Source: Volutella citrinella (taxonomy: Eukaryota > Ascomycota > Sordariomycetes > Hypocreales > Nectriaceae). From it: a DNA stretch of 64,000 nucleotides. The notes beneath the pieces are model-generated. The model saw nothing but the letters and a program-made list of their open reading frames with translations. It was not told the origin of the DNA and did no database searches. Positions 11,966 to 23,630 of the stretch are shown in pieces. Positions within the stretch are counted from its first letter, which is position 1. Each line of letters begins with the position of its first letter. Where the stretch lies: positions 2,170,001 to 2,234,000 of the forward strand of contig JAWZSP010000008.1 of the NCBI GenBank assembly GCA_034401135.1, given 5' to 3'. The translations under genes were made by a program, and so were the position numbers.

Positions 11966-12805
11966 ATGGACAAGGATGTAATCGTACCTGGCCTTCCCAA
12001 TCCCACACCTAGCGAGGATGCGACTGGCCAGATCTCAGCCCAGCAAGGCGATGTCCTGCCCTCTTACGAAGAATCCATGCGCGCACAGCCTGGACCATCC
12101 GCATTGGCTCCGGTACGTTTCTCGCCATTTGCGACGGTCGAGTTCCCCCGAGCACTCCAAACCCCCTTCCGCCAGGACAAGGACAGCTACTCGATCGGCG
12201 TAGCCCAAGATGAACCGCTGTATCTGCTTGCCGTACAATTCCACGCGGGAAAAGCTGCAGACCTCGTGTGGCATTCTGGACGCTCCAAAGCAAGCCCGCC
12301 TGTTGCGCAGGCCGAGCTGCCCTCACGCGACCTGCCATATGTGATCCACCTCCCCGACCTCTTGGGATCCGACAAGACCACAGAGAAGGTCCAAGGATGG
12401 GATGTCTCATTTGGAAGCGATTCGTACAGCTTCACCATTGAGGTCGGGCTCGACGGTGAGCGCGAGACATTTGAGTGGCGGGGCTCCAAAGGCAACGCCG
12501 TTACAACCCTGCCTAATGTTTACAACGGCTGGAAGCTGGTGTGGAAGTGGAAGAGGCTACAATCCAGCGGAATCAAGAGCCTCAAGAGCTCATTGTCGCC
12601 CAAGGTCCTAGAGTCTTCGGGCGACAAAGTCCTGGCTGGTTGCGGCAAGACCGCCGGCCGACCCGGGACTTTTAAATTCCAATTTCTCGACGAGGATCTC
12701 CCGGAGCAGCTAGGAGAGCGGTGGGCTACGATGACTGTGATGACTGCTTTCACTATTTTCCACCGAGAGCTCGAGAAATACATTGAAATCACACAAAGGC
12801 GATGA
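11966..12805 (+). CDS. Conserved-looking hypothetical protein, possible Tubby/LURP-like fold
   Basis: A single-exon gene of 279 aa without signal peptide or membrane segment. The N-terminus is disordered and carries a PSYEES motif near residue 32, which resembles PY-type adaptor motifs. The rest alternates short strands with aromatic and charged residues (SYSIGVAQDEPLYLLAVQFH, ETFEWRGSKGN, YNGWKLVWKWK). This pattern recalls the Tubby C-terminal/LURP-one barrel found in many fungal hypotheticals, but I cannot confirm that without a profile search. A TATA box precedes it, and its stop lies 191 bp from the convergent stop of the next gene. No function is claimed. Confidence 0.75.
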   Translation: MDKDVIVPGLPNPTPSEDATGQISAQQGDVLPSYEESMRAQPGPSALAPVRFSPFATVEFPRALQTPFRQDKDSYSIGVAQDEPLYLLAVQFHAGKAADLVWHSGRSKASPPVAQAELPSRDLPYVIHLPDLLGSDKTTEKVQGWDVSFGSDSYSFTIEVGLDGERETFEWRGSKGNAVTTLPNVYNGWKLVWKWKRLQSSGIKSLKSSLSPKVLESSGDKVLAGCGKTAGRPGTFKFQFLDEDLPEQLGERWATMTVMTAFTIFHRELEKYIEITQRR

Positions 12806-12996
12806 ACAAAACACCTCAGGACGCCCCATAGTATGAAGATAGTTAGATTGATGATACCCATTCGATTTGTTTTCATCGCCCGGAACTCCAGTCCCAGCGT
12901 CCCCTCGCCTCATTCCTAAGACTAGACTTAAAGTGAATAAATAAGATATAGGAGATGTAATTGAAGAAATTAAAAATTGTTAACGGTTACAACCCG

Positions 12997-15692
12997 TTAT
13001 TGTCTTGGCTTATAATCAGGGAAGTATGGCGTCATCTCATGGGATACATCGCCCGGCTTCGTCCCATAGGCCTGAGGTGTATGGAATGGCTGGTTATTAT
13101 AGAATGGTTGAGGTGCCGGGTTGAACGGCATCTGGCCGTTGTTGCTCACGCCTCCAGGAGGGGTCGGTGGCCCGTCACGGGTAGGAATTGGCCGCCCGCC
13201 ACCCAGGTCCATGTTCTTTTCGGCATTGGCCTTGCTCCAATCAGCCGGCTGCATAATGAAGCTGCTGGTGTCGGGGTGGAATATTGTCGTTAGGACACGG
13301 CCGAGCGAGACCTGCTTGAGGCGGTGGCGGAGCGCTTCGATGCTGCTCTTGCGCGCCATGGCCGACAATAACGCTGCGAGGAAAATGGCCACCAGGGCTA
13401 GGACGAGCATAAAGGCGGGAATGCCAAATGCCCATCGGTACTTGATCTGGCGCTTTATCGGCAGGACTTTGAGACGGTTTGCCAAGCCCTGGTCCACGTT
13501 GCCAGCACCGATGGATCCCTTGGAGCCCACAAACGCTGATGCAGCAAGGTCGGTCCAGATGAGCTTGATGATCTTCCCCACGTCGTTGCTGTTTTGTGAG
13601 AGCTCCTTCCATCTCATCCACAGGCTCATGCTGCCCGCTCCTGTGAAATCGTAAGGGAACTGCCCGCCAGCACTCTTTGTGATCTCCTGCATGAGGGCCA
13701 TCGGAGCCCATGCCGCTGGGATATTTGGGTTCACGTCTCCAGGCTTGAGAATCATCTTGCCTCGGAATCCATCCTCCACTCCCGAACCAAGCAAGTAAAA
13801 GGATGGCGCTCGAAGTGTGCTTACGTTGCGGAAGCCTTCATATGCATTATCAACAATCCCCCACACAGGATCGAACTCGGACAGGGAGAAGTCCCAATCC
13901 TCAACCCCCCATAAGGGCATGTCCTTTTCGTCCTTGTACTCTTTGTCCTGTATCTTTGAAACACGGAGATCCTTGAGGCTTGTCGTGTTTCCATCGTGGA
14001 AGAAGGTAACCTTCTTGATAGTGGCTTTGATGGAAGACGCACATGTGTATGTGCGCGCAGACCAGCGGCTTCCGTCCTCGAAAAGGGTCGGTGGGCCACC
14101 ATCCGTTCTCACAGGCGCGCCTCGGACCAGGCTACATGAGACGTATGTGTTGTTCAACTTGGCAGGCGCATCAATGGCCGTCCCCTCACATATCCTTCCT
14201 GTTGACCATGTCAGCCCAAGCACGTCGTGAAGAAGGGGGTGTAGGTGGCCTTACTCGCTAAATCGAAGTACTGTTTCGTAACGTTGTGAGGGTTCTTAAA
14301 CTCGTTCGCGCCGGTAATATTTCTTCCGAGATACATTCCCACCCTTTCGCCAAAATCGGACAAAAAGGCCAGATTCTGGAACTTGGCTCGCTCGGGAGTG
14401 GTGAGACCTTGCGATGGAAGCTTAAACTGTTGGTCCATCTTCGAGTCAATCCTGGCATAGGCCTTTGTGCCTTTCTTTTCATCAGTCAGATCCGTCAGAT
14501 TCATGTACGCCATGCTGAAGCCGTTGGCAAACCATGCTGCTTGATACGCTCTTGTGACGAGATCAGGCTTGTTGATTCCATTCCGCTGGTCGTGCTGGGG
14601 GCTGGTTTTGTTCATATTCACAAATCCACCACGATCAGTGAGGGTCAGGTTTGTCAACGAGACTCCGCTTCCGCTTTGTGACGAGGTGCTGGTTTCGAAA
14701 TCTATTGTGAGATTTGTGTCCACACACTGAACGTCTGGCTCGAGGAACAGCAAATCCTCGGTCCACGTGGCACCCAAGGGATATCCTAGCGGGATCGTGT
14801 GGTTTCTGAAACCAATCCCTCCATTCTCTGTGTCGATGATGAGGCCCTCAACAAGCTTGATTGTGTTGTCCAAGGCAAAAGATTCCAGAAATCGGTAAGA
14901 CCCAGACGCAAATGAATACCCATGCGACTGATCGTATTGCATAGTTAGCTGCCGCCACTGGATGTCAAAAAAGTTGGAAATCGTAGTAGGACGGTGAGCA
15001 GTCCCGCTTTCATAAATGTCTCGGACAATGTTGGGAACAGTAACGTTGGTTCCGTTTGGGTTTGAGCATTTGGTCCCGACGCTGTCGACTGTACGCACAA
15101 CTTCAAAAGTCTGGTATGGGCATGGTACAGGGCAACCAAGACCAAACCAGCTGCACGTTCTGGTGAAAGGCTTGTCATCCCGAGCCGAAGTTCCAGCGAA
15201 GAACGAGCTTTCGTCCTTCACATATGTGAACTCGGCATTCACATACTCTGAATCAAGGCTGTCGGTCTCGTAGAGGCCCAGAGGGGTGATGACACCAGCA
15301 AGGGAGACAAGAGCGCTGAGCAGAGGAAGGCTGAATGTGATTAGAATCACAGTGCGCCGCACACCAAGGGAACGCGCTGAGTCGGCCTGGAGAAAGACGG
15401 GCCATAGCGAGCGTTGCAAGAATCTGGCAGCAACGGTCCTGGGACGGCTGTTAGAGAATGATGCGGGAGGGGGCGGAGCGAGAGGGAAATGGTACGGACC
15501 AAGTCGCGGCGGACTCGCGATCTTGCAAATGACCCGCGAGAATGAAAGAGAGGGCAGTTGGCACGAAGAGTCGTGCTATTTTCAGTCGGCTAAGTTAGCC
15601 ACGATGGTGAGGACTCGAGTTCATGCGTACGAACCAACCACAATGCCAAAGGCAATGATACCGGCGACATAACCAACAGTCAACTCAGGCAT
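12997..15692 (-). CDS. Large fungal membrane protein with glycosylated ectodomain, function unknown
   Basis: Four exons: 15692-15635, 15575-15500, 15438-14255 and 14198-12997, giving 839 aa. The first membrane segment is at about 8-32 (AGIIAFGIVVARLFVPTALS), a second at about 66-92 (VILITFSLPLLSALVSLAG, ending ITPLGLYE), and a third near 700-728 (WAFGIPAFMLVLALVAIFLA). About 600 residues lie between the second and third, with many N-x-S/T sequons and paired cysteines (SWFGLGCPVPCPYQ). This suggests an extracellular domain, with a Pro-rich cytosolic tail of about 110 residues. The family is common in Hypocreales and related fungi but uncharacterised. The donors of introns 1 and 2 (GTTCGT and GTCCGT) are weak, but the joined N-terminus matches the family pattern (FILAGHLQDRESAATW). 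It starts divergently from the GPI-type gene. Confidence 0.8.
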
Positions 15693-16468
15693 GATGAGGA
15701 GGTATAGGACTGTGACACGCCTCAACCGCGAGTCTTTGATGTCTACGACGTGAAGTCAAAACGGAAGAGGGGGTGAGAAAGGAATAAAGCGATTTCTTGG
15801 GTGAATCGCTTTGTCGTTGGACCTGTTTCCTCCAGGGCCCAGGCTAAGGCAGCCTTGCCCACATGCATGTGTCCACCCATGAGCCAGCGCTGATCCTCCT
15901 TCCCCATCAAAGGTGAGCATCGTCCGGTCTTCGCAGAGCTGGCTAATTCGTGTTCCTGGGTACGCCCTGGACTAGAGGTTTAGGCACCCTTCTGCGCCAA
16001 TGATGGATCGGAGCCAGACGCCACTGTTGATCTGATAGTGGGGTTTTGATCGGACCCCTGCATCGAAAAGTGCTGGAAGGATAATCTAAACCGAATTTAG
16101 GTTGGCAATTCTAGTAAGACGGCTCGAAGTTGTGCCTCTCGAGGTTCAGATGCTCCATTTCGTGGGCCGGGTACTAAAGCCGGACCTATCATGCCTCTTA
16201 GTTGTAATGAGCTGAAAACCCAGGATGCGAAAATCAACGCCAGTTGTTTGAGCCTAATTAGACCCCGGTTGCCCTAAGCAAACGCCCAGCGGAGGGGTCA
16301 AGTGCAATGGGCGCGTATCAGGCAAACCATCAATCCTGAGCAGTACGGCTGGGCCCTTGCCCAGACTGCTCTCTCGACCTGTCGCAAGACATCAACACCA
16401 ACCTCTGACCCAAGCCGATCCGGTCGTGAAGCAGTTTCCCAAGCAGTCTTCCGGTCAACAGACAAAAG
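15693..16468. other. Shared divergent promoter region
   Basis: 776 bp separate the start of the membrane protein (-) from that of the GPI-type protein (+). The stretch is mixed in base composition and has no frame worth calling. I see no clear TATA box on either side. Confidence 0.5.
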
Positions 16469-17143
16469 ATGCGGCGGGTTCACGCAGTCTCCGGTGTTGT
16501 CGCGGCATTGGCCTTCCTGGCCTCGGCGGCCGACTCGAACACTATGAGCGATGCAGGTCGAGAATTTTGTGCTGGGAAGGGCTCCATCTGTGAGGTGTAT
16601 ACTGCCCTCGACCGCCAATGCAAAGAAAAAGTTGGGGCCGAATTCAAGCAGTGCAAATGCGGAACAGGCTGGATGGATGCCGACAGGTCGTATGTCTCCC
16701 ACATCCCCTTTTTCACTCTCCGACCACGCTGACACGCGCACCGCAGATGCCGGTGGTGCAAGGACGCCATGGGTGACAAGCAAATCGTCTCGCCGGACCG
16801 GGGTTATATCAACGAACAGCTGGGTTGCGAGGACCTCAAGCTTACGATTGCGGCCCTACCTTCTAGCATCATCTCCCAGCAGGAGGAGCGCAACAAAACT
16901 GTCGCGATCCCAACAGTTACCAGCAAATCTAGCCAGTCTGGCAGCCCAGTCACAGCGACCCCTTCGGCCGTCGCATCTTTCACCGGCACGAACCGCGGTG
17001 TAGATCCAGCAACAGTTACCTTGCCTCAGCTCACAGGACCAACAAATGCGGACACACAGAGTGGCGCACTGGGATCATCTGTTGGATCATTCCAATTTTT
17101 AGTTATTGGCAGCGCAATTGTGCTGATGGCGATATTGAACTGA
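16469..17143 (+). CDS. GPI-anchor-type secreted protein with eight cysteines
   Basis: Two exons, 16469-16686 and 16747-17143, give 204 aa. There is an N-terminal signal peptide (RRVHAVSGVVAALAFLASAA), then a domain of about 75 residues with eight cysteines. The spacings are C-x6-C-x9-C-x10-C-x-C-x9-C-x2-C-x22-C. A Ser/Thr-rich stretch follows, and a hydrophobic C-terminus (FQFLVIGSAIVLMAILN) after small residues, as expected for GPI attachment. The cysteine order is CFEM-like, but the spacing is not canonical and the CFEM aspartate is not evident, so I do not call it CFEM. It is likely a cell-wall or plasma-membrane surface protein. It converges on the dynactin p27 gene, with 172 bp between stops. 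Confidence 0.82.
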
Positions 17144-17315
17144 CGAGGTTCTGGCCCTTGAGGAGCCGGAGGGTTGCCAAGGATGGCATTGCTGCAGTTT
17201 ATTGTGACGGGATCTGGAGTTTGCGATTTCCGGCAGGTTGGTTGACAACCAGTATTTTCGCACCACAAGGCTGCGTAATTGGTAAAGAGGGGTGTTCGGG
17301 ACGTGTTTTATTATA

Positions 17316-17963
17316 TCACTTAAACTTGTCAGGGTTGCTGGGTATCATCTTCCTCAAAACTGCTAGTTGCTTAATCAAGCCCACTTTCTTCTGTTCGGTA
17401 ATGTCTCGTCGATCGATTCTTCGTGTACCGTTGGAAAACACAACGGTCCTGTCGGGAAGCACCGCACCGGGGGGGATGGTAGACGTATGTGTGATCGTGC
17501 AATTCTATGCGCTCTTAGCCGAGATGTCCGTTCATGAGCATGTCAGAAACAACGCCTGGGTTGGTACCTTTCCAATCTTGGCGCCGCTGCCAATCCTTAC
17601 TCCAGCATGAATGACCGAGCAATCGCCAATCTCTGTTCCACCGGCCTCTATGATAGACCCAACTTCGATAGTGACATAGTCACCGAGGGCCACACCGCCA
17701 GGTTTCGCGGTGCTAATATCTGCTGGAGTTGCACCGACGTGGGTTCGTTCATGAATGAGGCAGCGGCGTCCGATGAGAATGCTGCCCATATTCGACTCGA
17801 AACGGGATCGCGGGTGTACTACTGTCTCGGACTGCATTGTAATGGAGTGGGAGCCTTGGAGGATCGCATTGTCGGATATCGTGAGCGAGGACGAGAAGTT
17901 GACGGGTGGTCGTGGGCCGCTGCGGTCAATGGCAGGGAGGATGGAGTGTCTTTTGCTAGACAT
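17316..17963 (-). CDS. Dynactin subunit 6 (p27), left-handed beta-helix
   Basis: Two exons, 17963-17568 and 17504-17316, joined in phase 0, give 194 aa, close to the usual length of the family. The sequence shows hexapeptide-repeat turns of a left-handed beta-helix (ILIGRRCLIHERTHVGATPA, VTIEVGSIIEAG, CSVIHAGVRIGSGAKIG), continuing after the intron with NCTITHTSTIPPGAVLPDRT. p27 caps the pointed end of the dynactin Arp1 filament with p25 and helps dynein bind cargo such as early endosomes in hyphae. Without splicing, the frame would stop in the middle of the helix. It is divergent from the complex I gene. Confidence 0.88.
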
Positions 17964-18406
17964 GGCGGTGGAGCAGAAAACCGAGAGGTTTTCGCTACTC
18001 TAAATAGAGATCTCAAGACACACGGGTTTCCCTCATTTGTCTTCACTTGGCAGACAGAGCTGAGAGCTGTGGCACTGGAAGGTGCGATTTCGCTGTGAGC
18101 TTGTTGCTGGCACTGTGCCACAGAGTCGATAAGGTAAGGAGCTTTGGTCAGCCAATAGAATGCGGTGCACGACAATTCTGACTGGCTAACAAGCGAGATG
18201 CAAGTGACTTTTGAGGCCATACTGCGGTTGCGTGGGTGCTCAGTAGCGGCTAACGGATTCGGCTGAGTAATCTCGTGCCGCATTGGCCAATCACCAGGTC
18301 GCCATTTCTGAGCCATCACGAAACTCGCCCGGGAAACCGAAGTGCCGCACCCAGACGACCTCTCCGCCACCAACCGTCCTCAATCCGCCACTCGACCCAA
18401 TACACC
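17964..18406. other. Divergent promoter between dynactin p27 and complex I 51-kDa gene
   Basis: 443 bp lie between two divergent housekeeping genes. Two CCAAT-type elements are visible: GCCAATAG (plus strand, 18152-18159) and GGCCAATC (18285-18292). There is no TATA box, which fits constitutive expression. No further gene seen. Confidence 0.5.
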
Positions 18407-19984
18407 ATGCTGTCCACGAGAGCGGCGCCCAAGAAGGCCGTCGGCCTCTCCCGGACTGCCGTGAGGGGATTGGCCACCGTCCAGGATGGCGCCCCGAAGC
18501 GGACATACGGCGGCCTCAGGGATCAGGATCGCATTTTCCAGAATTTGTACGGACGATATCCCCCGGACCTCAAGAGCGCGAAGAAGATGGGCGACTGGCA
18601 CAAGACCAAGGAGATCATCCTCAAGGGCCACGACTGGATCATCAACGAGGTCAAGGCCTCTGGCCTGCGTGGACGTGGAGGTGCTGGTTTCCCCTCGGGC
18701 CTGAAATGGGTACGTGAGGGAATGAGCTGCCAATTGGGAACGCTAATCCATCTAACGCGATTGTTTCTAGTCATTCATGAACTTCAAGGACTGGGACAAG
18801 GACGACAAGCCTCGATACCTCGTTGTCAACGCCGATGAGGGCGAGCCCGGAACCTGCAAGGACCGCGAGATTATGCGAAAGGACCCACACAAGCTCGTCG
18901 AGGGCTGCCTCGTCGCCGGCCGAGCCATGAACGCTACTGCTGCCTACATCTATATCCGCGGTGAATTCGTTGAGGAGGCTACCGTCCTCCAGAACGCCAT
19001 CAACGAGGCTTACGCCGACGGCCTTATCGGCAAGAACGCCTGCGGCTCCGGATACGATTTCGATGTGTACATCCACCGTGGTGCTGGTGCCTACGTCTGT
19101 GGCGAGGAGACTTCTCTGATCGAGTCAATTGAGGGCAAGGCTGGCAAGCCCCGTCTCAAGCCTCCGTTCCCCGCTGCTGTCGGTCTTTTCGGCTGCCCTT
19201 CGACTGTTGCCAACGTCGAGACTGTGGCCGTCGCCCCCACCATTTGCCGCCGCGGAGGCAGCTGGTTTGCTGGCTTCGGCCGCGAGCGAAACCAGGGCAC
19301 CAAGCTCTTCTGTATCTCTGGACACGTCAACAACCCCGCTACCGTTGAGGAGGAGATGTCCATCCCTCTGCGAGAGCTGATTGAGAAGCACTGTGGTGGT
19401 GTCCGTGGTGGATGGGACAACCTCCTGGCCATTATCCCCGGTGGTTCTTCCACCCCCATCCTGCCCAAGCATGTCTGCGACGACCAGCTGATGGACTTTG
19501 ATGCCCTCAAGGACAGCCAGTCTGGTCTGGGTACCGCCGCCGTCATCGTCATGGACAAGAGCGCCGACGTTGTCCGTGCCATCAGCCGTCTCAGCCACTT
19601 CTACCGTCACGAGTCTTGTGGCCAGTGCACGCCTTGCCGAGAGGGCAGCAAGTGGACTGAGCAGATTATGTCACGATTTGAGAAGGGTCAGGGCCGTGAG
19701 CGGGAGATTGACATGCTCCAGGAGCTCACCAAGCAGGTTGAGGGACACACCATTTGCGGTACGTTTCACGTCGGAAGCTCACATTGTATCGAATAATTGC
19801 TGACATCTGAATAGCTCTGGGAGAGGCTTTTGCCTGGCCCATCCAGGGTCTTATCCGCCACTTCCGCCCCGAGCTTGAGGCCCGTATGGCCAAGTTTGCT
19901 CAGGAGTCTGGCGGTGTGCCACATGCCGGAGGTTGGGCGCACACGGCGCGGGCTGAGGGAAAGCTGATCTCGCCAGGCCAATAA
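18407..19984 (+). CDS. nuo51: NADH:ubiquinone oxidoreductase 51-kDa subunit (complex I, NDUFV1/nuo51)
   Basis: Three exons, 18407-18709, 18771-19758 and 19815-19984, give 486 aa. This is the flavoprotein subunit of complex I that oxidises NADH at the tip of the peripheral arm in the mitochondrial matrix. The N-terminus ([20 protein letters not shown]) is a typical presequence. The FMN/NADH motif [13 protein letters not shown] precedes the first intron. The 4Fe-4S (N3) ligands are Cys384, Cys387 and Cys390 in [11 protein letters not shown], and Cys430 in HTIC just before the second intron. Length and motif order match fungal orthologues. All splice sites are canonical. Confidence 0.97.
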
Positions 19985-20560
19985 TTTATTCTGTCGACTG
20001 GATAGAATGGAAGAGAGTCGAGACTGAGGTAGATGGGGCGGCGCCCGTGTACCTATGCATCTCTGCTGTTGTAGATGCCCCCTGTGTTATATTTTACTTT
20101 GTGTGTTCCAGTTCCGTTGGAAGGGAAGGGCGAGCTCTGCCCGAAAAATACAGGCCAATGCTAGTAACACCGCGTGCGTCGATTTCCTTGTAGATGTTTT
20201 ATCGTGCATCCCTAAAGTGCCGCAACGCATTGTTGTCATATTCTCTTGAATAAGGTAGGCAGTTGACCAGTTAACCATGTCAACGTGGAGGCCATACCAC
20301 CGGTCGAGACCCAACTGGCGGCCCACCCTGTTTGTCATGGCTCCAGGGTCGTGCCACGCCAGCAAAGCATCGTTCGGGCCTAGCAGATAGTGAACACCGC
20401 CAATTCACTCACAACTGCCTTCGGACTTTGGAGACGGTCCAGTTTGTCCGTACACCTCTGCGCCTTGACACGATTGTTTCCTTCTTGGTCCAACCCATTG
20501 AAGCTGCCAGTTCGACGCGGAGAATAGAGATACATTGCTCGCCTGCGTCTGAGAATTACG
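19985..20560. other. Intergenic between the complex I gene and the Pex11-family gene
   Basis: Two genes point the same way here. The left half should be the 3' flank of the complex I gene and the right half the promoter of the peroxin gene. I see no gene, repeat or RNA. Confidence 0.5.
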
Positions 20561-21585
20561 ATGGCAGGGGCCGTTAAGCACTTCATTGCCTTTGGCACTG
20601 ACCTTGGTGAGTCCTCACCACGCTCTGCATCGCACCACGAGGCAGTTTGGTGCAGCAGCAAACAAACACAGATGGATGCATTGATGCTAACTCACTCGCA
20701 GTCGGTCTGGAGCGCATCCTGCGGCTCTTCCAGGCGACGTGCTCGATTCTGATCGCGTATCCGGTGCTGCTGGCGTTGCTGCTCCCCTCGCGGCCCGAGT
20801 CGGTGCTGGTATCGACGGCCACAGGACTCTCTGCGCTGCGCAACCAGCTCAACGTGTCGCGCCGCTTCCTGCGCTTCTTCCGCTGGTACGACACGCTGTA
20901 CGCCGGCTACGCTGCGTACGTCGCTCCCAAGCCTAAGGGGCTCGATGGGTGGCTCGACATCGTCAGCAAGACCTGCCTGGGCACCTTTGGCCTGATGGAG
21001 ACGGTCACGCTACTCGACTTGCTCGACATTGATCATCTGCGCATCTTTGGTCGGGAGCGCAACGACGAGATCAACCTGCAGATCCAGTACTTCTGGTTCG
21101 CTGGCCTGTACGCCTCGGTGATTTGCACCGGCTTGCGGCTCTTCAATCTGTTTGCCAGTCGAGCCGTGCCCAAGACGGGCGAGGGCTACGGCACGGGCGA
21201 GAAGCCCGCCCAAGCTGCCGCTGCCGACAAGGCTCCTGTTTCCGACGTCGTCGAGTCTGAGAAGGAGAAAGTGGCCGAGGAGCCTGTGTCTGATGATGCT
21301 GCCAAGGACGCGCTGACCAAGGAGAGGGAGCGCCTCAAGGGAGTCGTCGCGAAGCGCAAGGCCGAGAGGCGGGCATGGCTCCAGAACGTGAGCGCCCAGG
21401 CTACGGACATGGGACGTGGAATTCTGTCCGATTCCTTGGACATGCTGCTGCCAGGCAGTGCAGTCGGTTGGGTATATGTTTCGCCTGGCATGATTGGCTG
21501 GGTCATGCTCCTCACTACCGTCACCACCAGCATGCCCAGGTGGGAGTATATTGGTCGGCAGTTGCAGAAGAGCAAGACTGCTTAA
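20561..21585 (+). CDS. Pex11-family peroxisomal membrane protein
   Basis: Two exons, 20561-20606 and 20702-21585, give 309 aa. The sequence has the Pex11 layout: an N-terminal helical region (VGLERILRLFQATCSILIAY), LNVSRRFLRFFRWYDTLYAG with its amphipathic basic helix, and a membrane-embedded segment around IQYFWFAGLYASVICTGLRL. A charged insert rich in Ala/Glu/Lys follows (about 190-250), with a C-terminal hydrophobic stretch (VYVSPGMIGWVMLLTTVTT). Pex11 proteins remodel the peroxisome membrane during elongation and division. The charged middle insert suits the filamentous-fungal Pex11C type rather than yeast Pex11, but that subtype is inferred. It converges on the next gene with 218 bp between stops. 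Confidence 0.87.
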
Positions 21586-21803
21586 GTGGTGTTTTGTTGT
21601 TGTATTTGTGTCCTGCTTCTGGGCATCAATGGCGGTACATCGATCACGCTGGCTGGAATAGTAGACTAGTAGAGTACACTCATGGGTTGATCGCTAAATA
21701 TCGTCATATGGGAAGCAGTTGCGCTGTGATGTATCCAGTTTCTATAGATGGCTCATAATCTTGACCTCATTATCATCATGTATACAAGGAACAGAAAAAA
21801 ATC

Positions 21804-23630
21804 TCAACGCCGACCCCTTACTACAAACCGTCCGGTCTCCACCTCCATCTTCCACCCATCCTGCAGCAATGCAGCCGCCACAGCCTGCCTTAGCTGCGAT
21901 ACACCACCCGCGCTATGGCGGCCCAGGCCGGTGATGACCGTAAAGGGTTGGTTGCGGGCTTTTTCGGTGCGGAATTCCCCCAGGCCCACCCACCAGCTCT
22001 GGACATACTGTCTCGCGATGCGCACGCCGTCCTGGACGTAGACCCCGTGCAGGTCTATCGAGTGACTCGTGCTCTTCTGCTGCACCAGGATATCCGCGGC
22101 AGTTGACGTGGCTTGCTGTGCGTACCGGCCCTGCTCGCGTGCCACTTCGGCGTAGTACCCAGCGGCCTGGCGGTAGAGTGGGTTCGCAGCACCCCGGCGA
22201 GTGAGCTGTGCGGCGGACGCGGATGCCTCACGCTTGGCACGATAGTAGTTATTGGCCTTGTCGGATGCCTGTGCGTATGCCAGAGTGCTAGTGTTGTTGT
22301 TTCTCGTGTTGAGCGGGAGGCTCGCCAGAGGGGCCATCTTTGTGCCACGGCTGGCTGACGCAGACTTGCCTGGCGTATCGACGCCTTCGATATCCTCTTG
22401 GGGAAGAGGCGCCAGTGTGTAATCCAGGTCCAGCTTCTGAGTCCAGGGGTTCTTGGCGAAGTGCTTGCTAGCAAGCGCCGCGATGTCGTCGGACCATTGC
22501 GGGATGGAGCCTGTCACCTGGACAATGGTCGCCATATACTGCTCGGGCACGTTCCGATACTTTTGTGCCAACTCCTTGGCTGCCTTCTTTCCGGCGTCGT
22601 CATGGGCTTGGATACCCTGAGATATGTGCTGGTCCAGAATTTCGACCGCAGCGGCACCTGTTGCAAATTTCTTCCGACGGTAAACGTCCGAGACCTCGTC
22701 AAATGGCAGATTGAAACGGTCAGCCAAATACGCTATCTCATCCTGGCCTACGATTCGATTAGCACGAGGCACGATGCATCGATCTTGAATGCCGCCCACT
22801 TACGTTGCAGCTCCTTGCAATCATCAGGTGGGACGCTGGAGTCTCTAGATGTTGGGGTGGTAGGAGTCGATCCCTTCTTGCCAGACTTGTTCCTGTTCTT
22901 TCTCTTCTTCTTACTAGAGCTCCCCTCTTCTTCTGGCGAGAAAAACCCCTCCACTCCCTTCTGTAGCTGCCCTGTGGATTTGAGAAATTGAACATTGAGC
23001 AGGTCGTCGAGAGCTTCTTGGAAGTTCCCATCGGCCTTCTTCAGAGCGTACTTGATGTCGTATTCTTTCAGCTCCGCAAACATGGACCGAAGCTGGAGCT
23101 CCTTGCTATCATCGCTGTCGTTGTTAAATGCGGTCAACTGGGGAATAGAGAAAGAGCTGCTGGCGGAGAGCGAGGCCTGGTCGCTCAAGGAGGTATCTGT
23201 GTCTCCAGCCTTGGAGGCTTGCTGGCTGTTGCTTGTTTCGGTTGTGCTCAGCGCTTCGGCGACGTCTTCAAACGGCGCAGATGTTCCACTGGGATTAAAG
23301 CCTGTCGCCTCCTCCATAGCAACGTCTTGAGCTAGTCCCTGGAGCGTAGTGCGAACTTCATCGTACTGGGCCTTTTGCTGTAGTTCATATTCGCCTGCAA
23401 TGGCTCTGATGAGAGGCTCATCCAGAAGGGTGTGGAAAGACTCCTATTCCCAGAGTCAGCCTTGAGAAATAAGATTGTGGAATTGCCGACAGGATGTCTC
23501 AAGGCTTCAGCGTGACCACAACGTCAGAGTCCGTCGGACATAGACTCCTCGCCACAGCATTTCATGATCAATTATGCACCGCACTTACCACAAGTTTCTG
23601 GATGAGCTCCTCTGAGGCTTCAGCCGGCAT
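21804..23630 (-). CDS. CUE/DUF1771/SMR-domain protein, Cue2-like
   Basis: Three exons, 23630-23589, 23443-22804 and 22747-21804, give 541 aa. A CUE-like helical segment (LRSMFAELKEYDIKYALKKA) is at about 130-168. A Lys/Ser-rich linker follows, then DUF1771 (about 395-453, NNYYRAKREASASAAQLTRR) and a C-terminal SMR domain. The SMR domain has the nuclease-type DxH in SIDLHG (Asp459, His461) and GLGRHS (Arg504). This order matches yeast Cue2, the endonuclease that cuts mRNA at collided ribosomes in no-go decay, and animal N4BP2. A role in ribosome-collision mRNA cleavage is inferred from architecture and retained catalytic residues. The 14-codon first exon is supported by frame closure and good splice sites. 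Confidence 0.88.
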
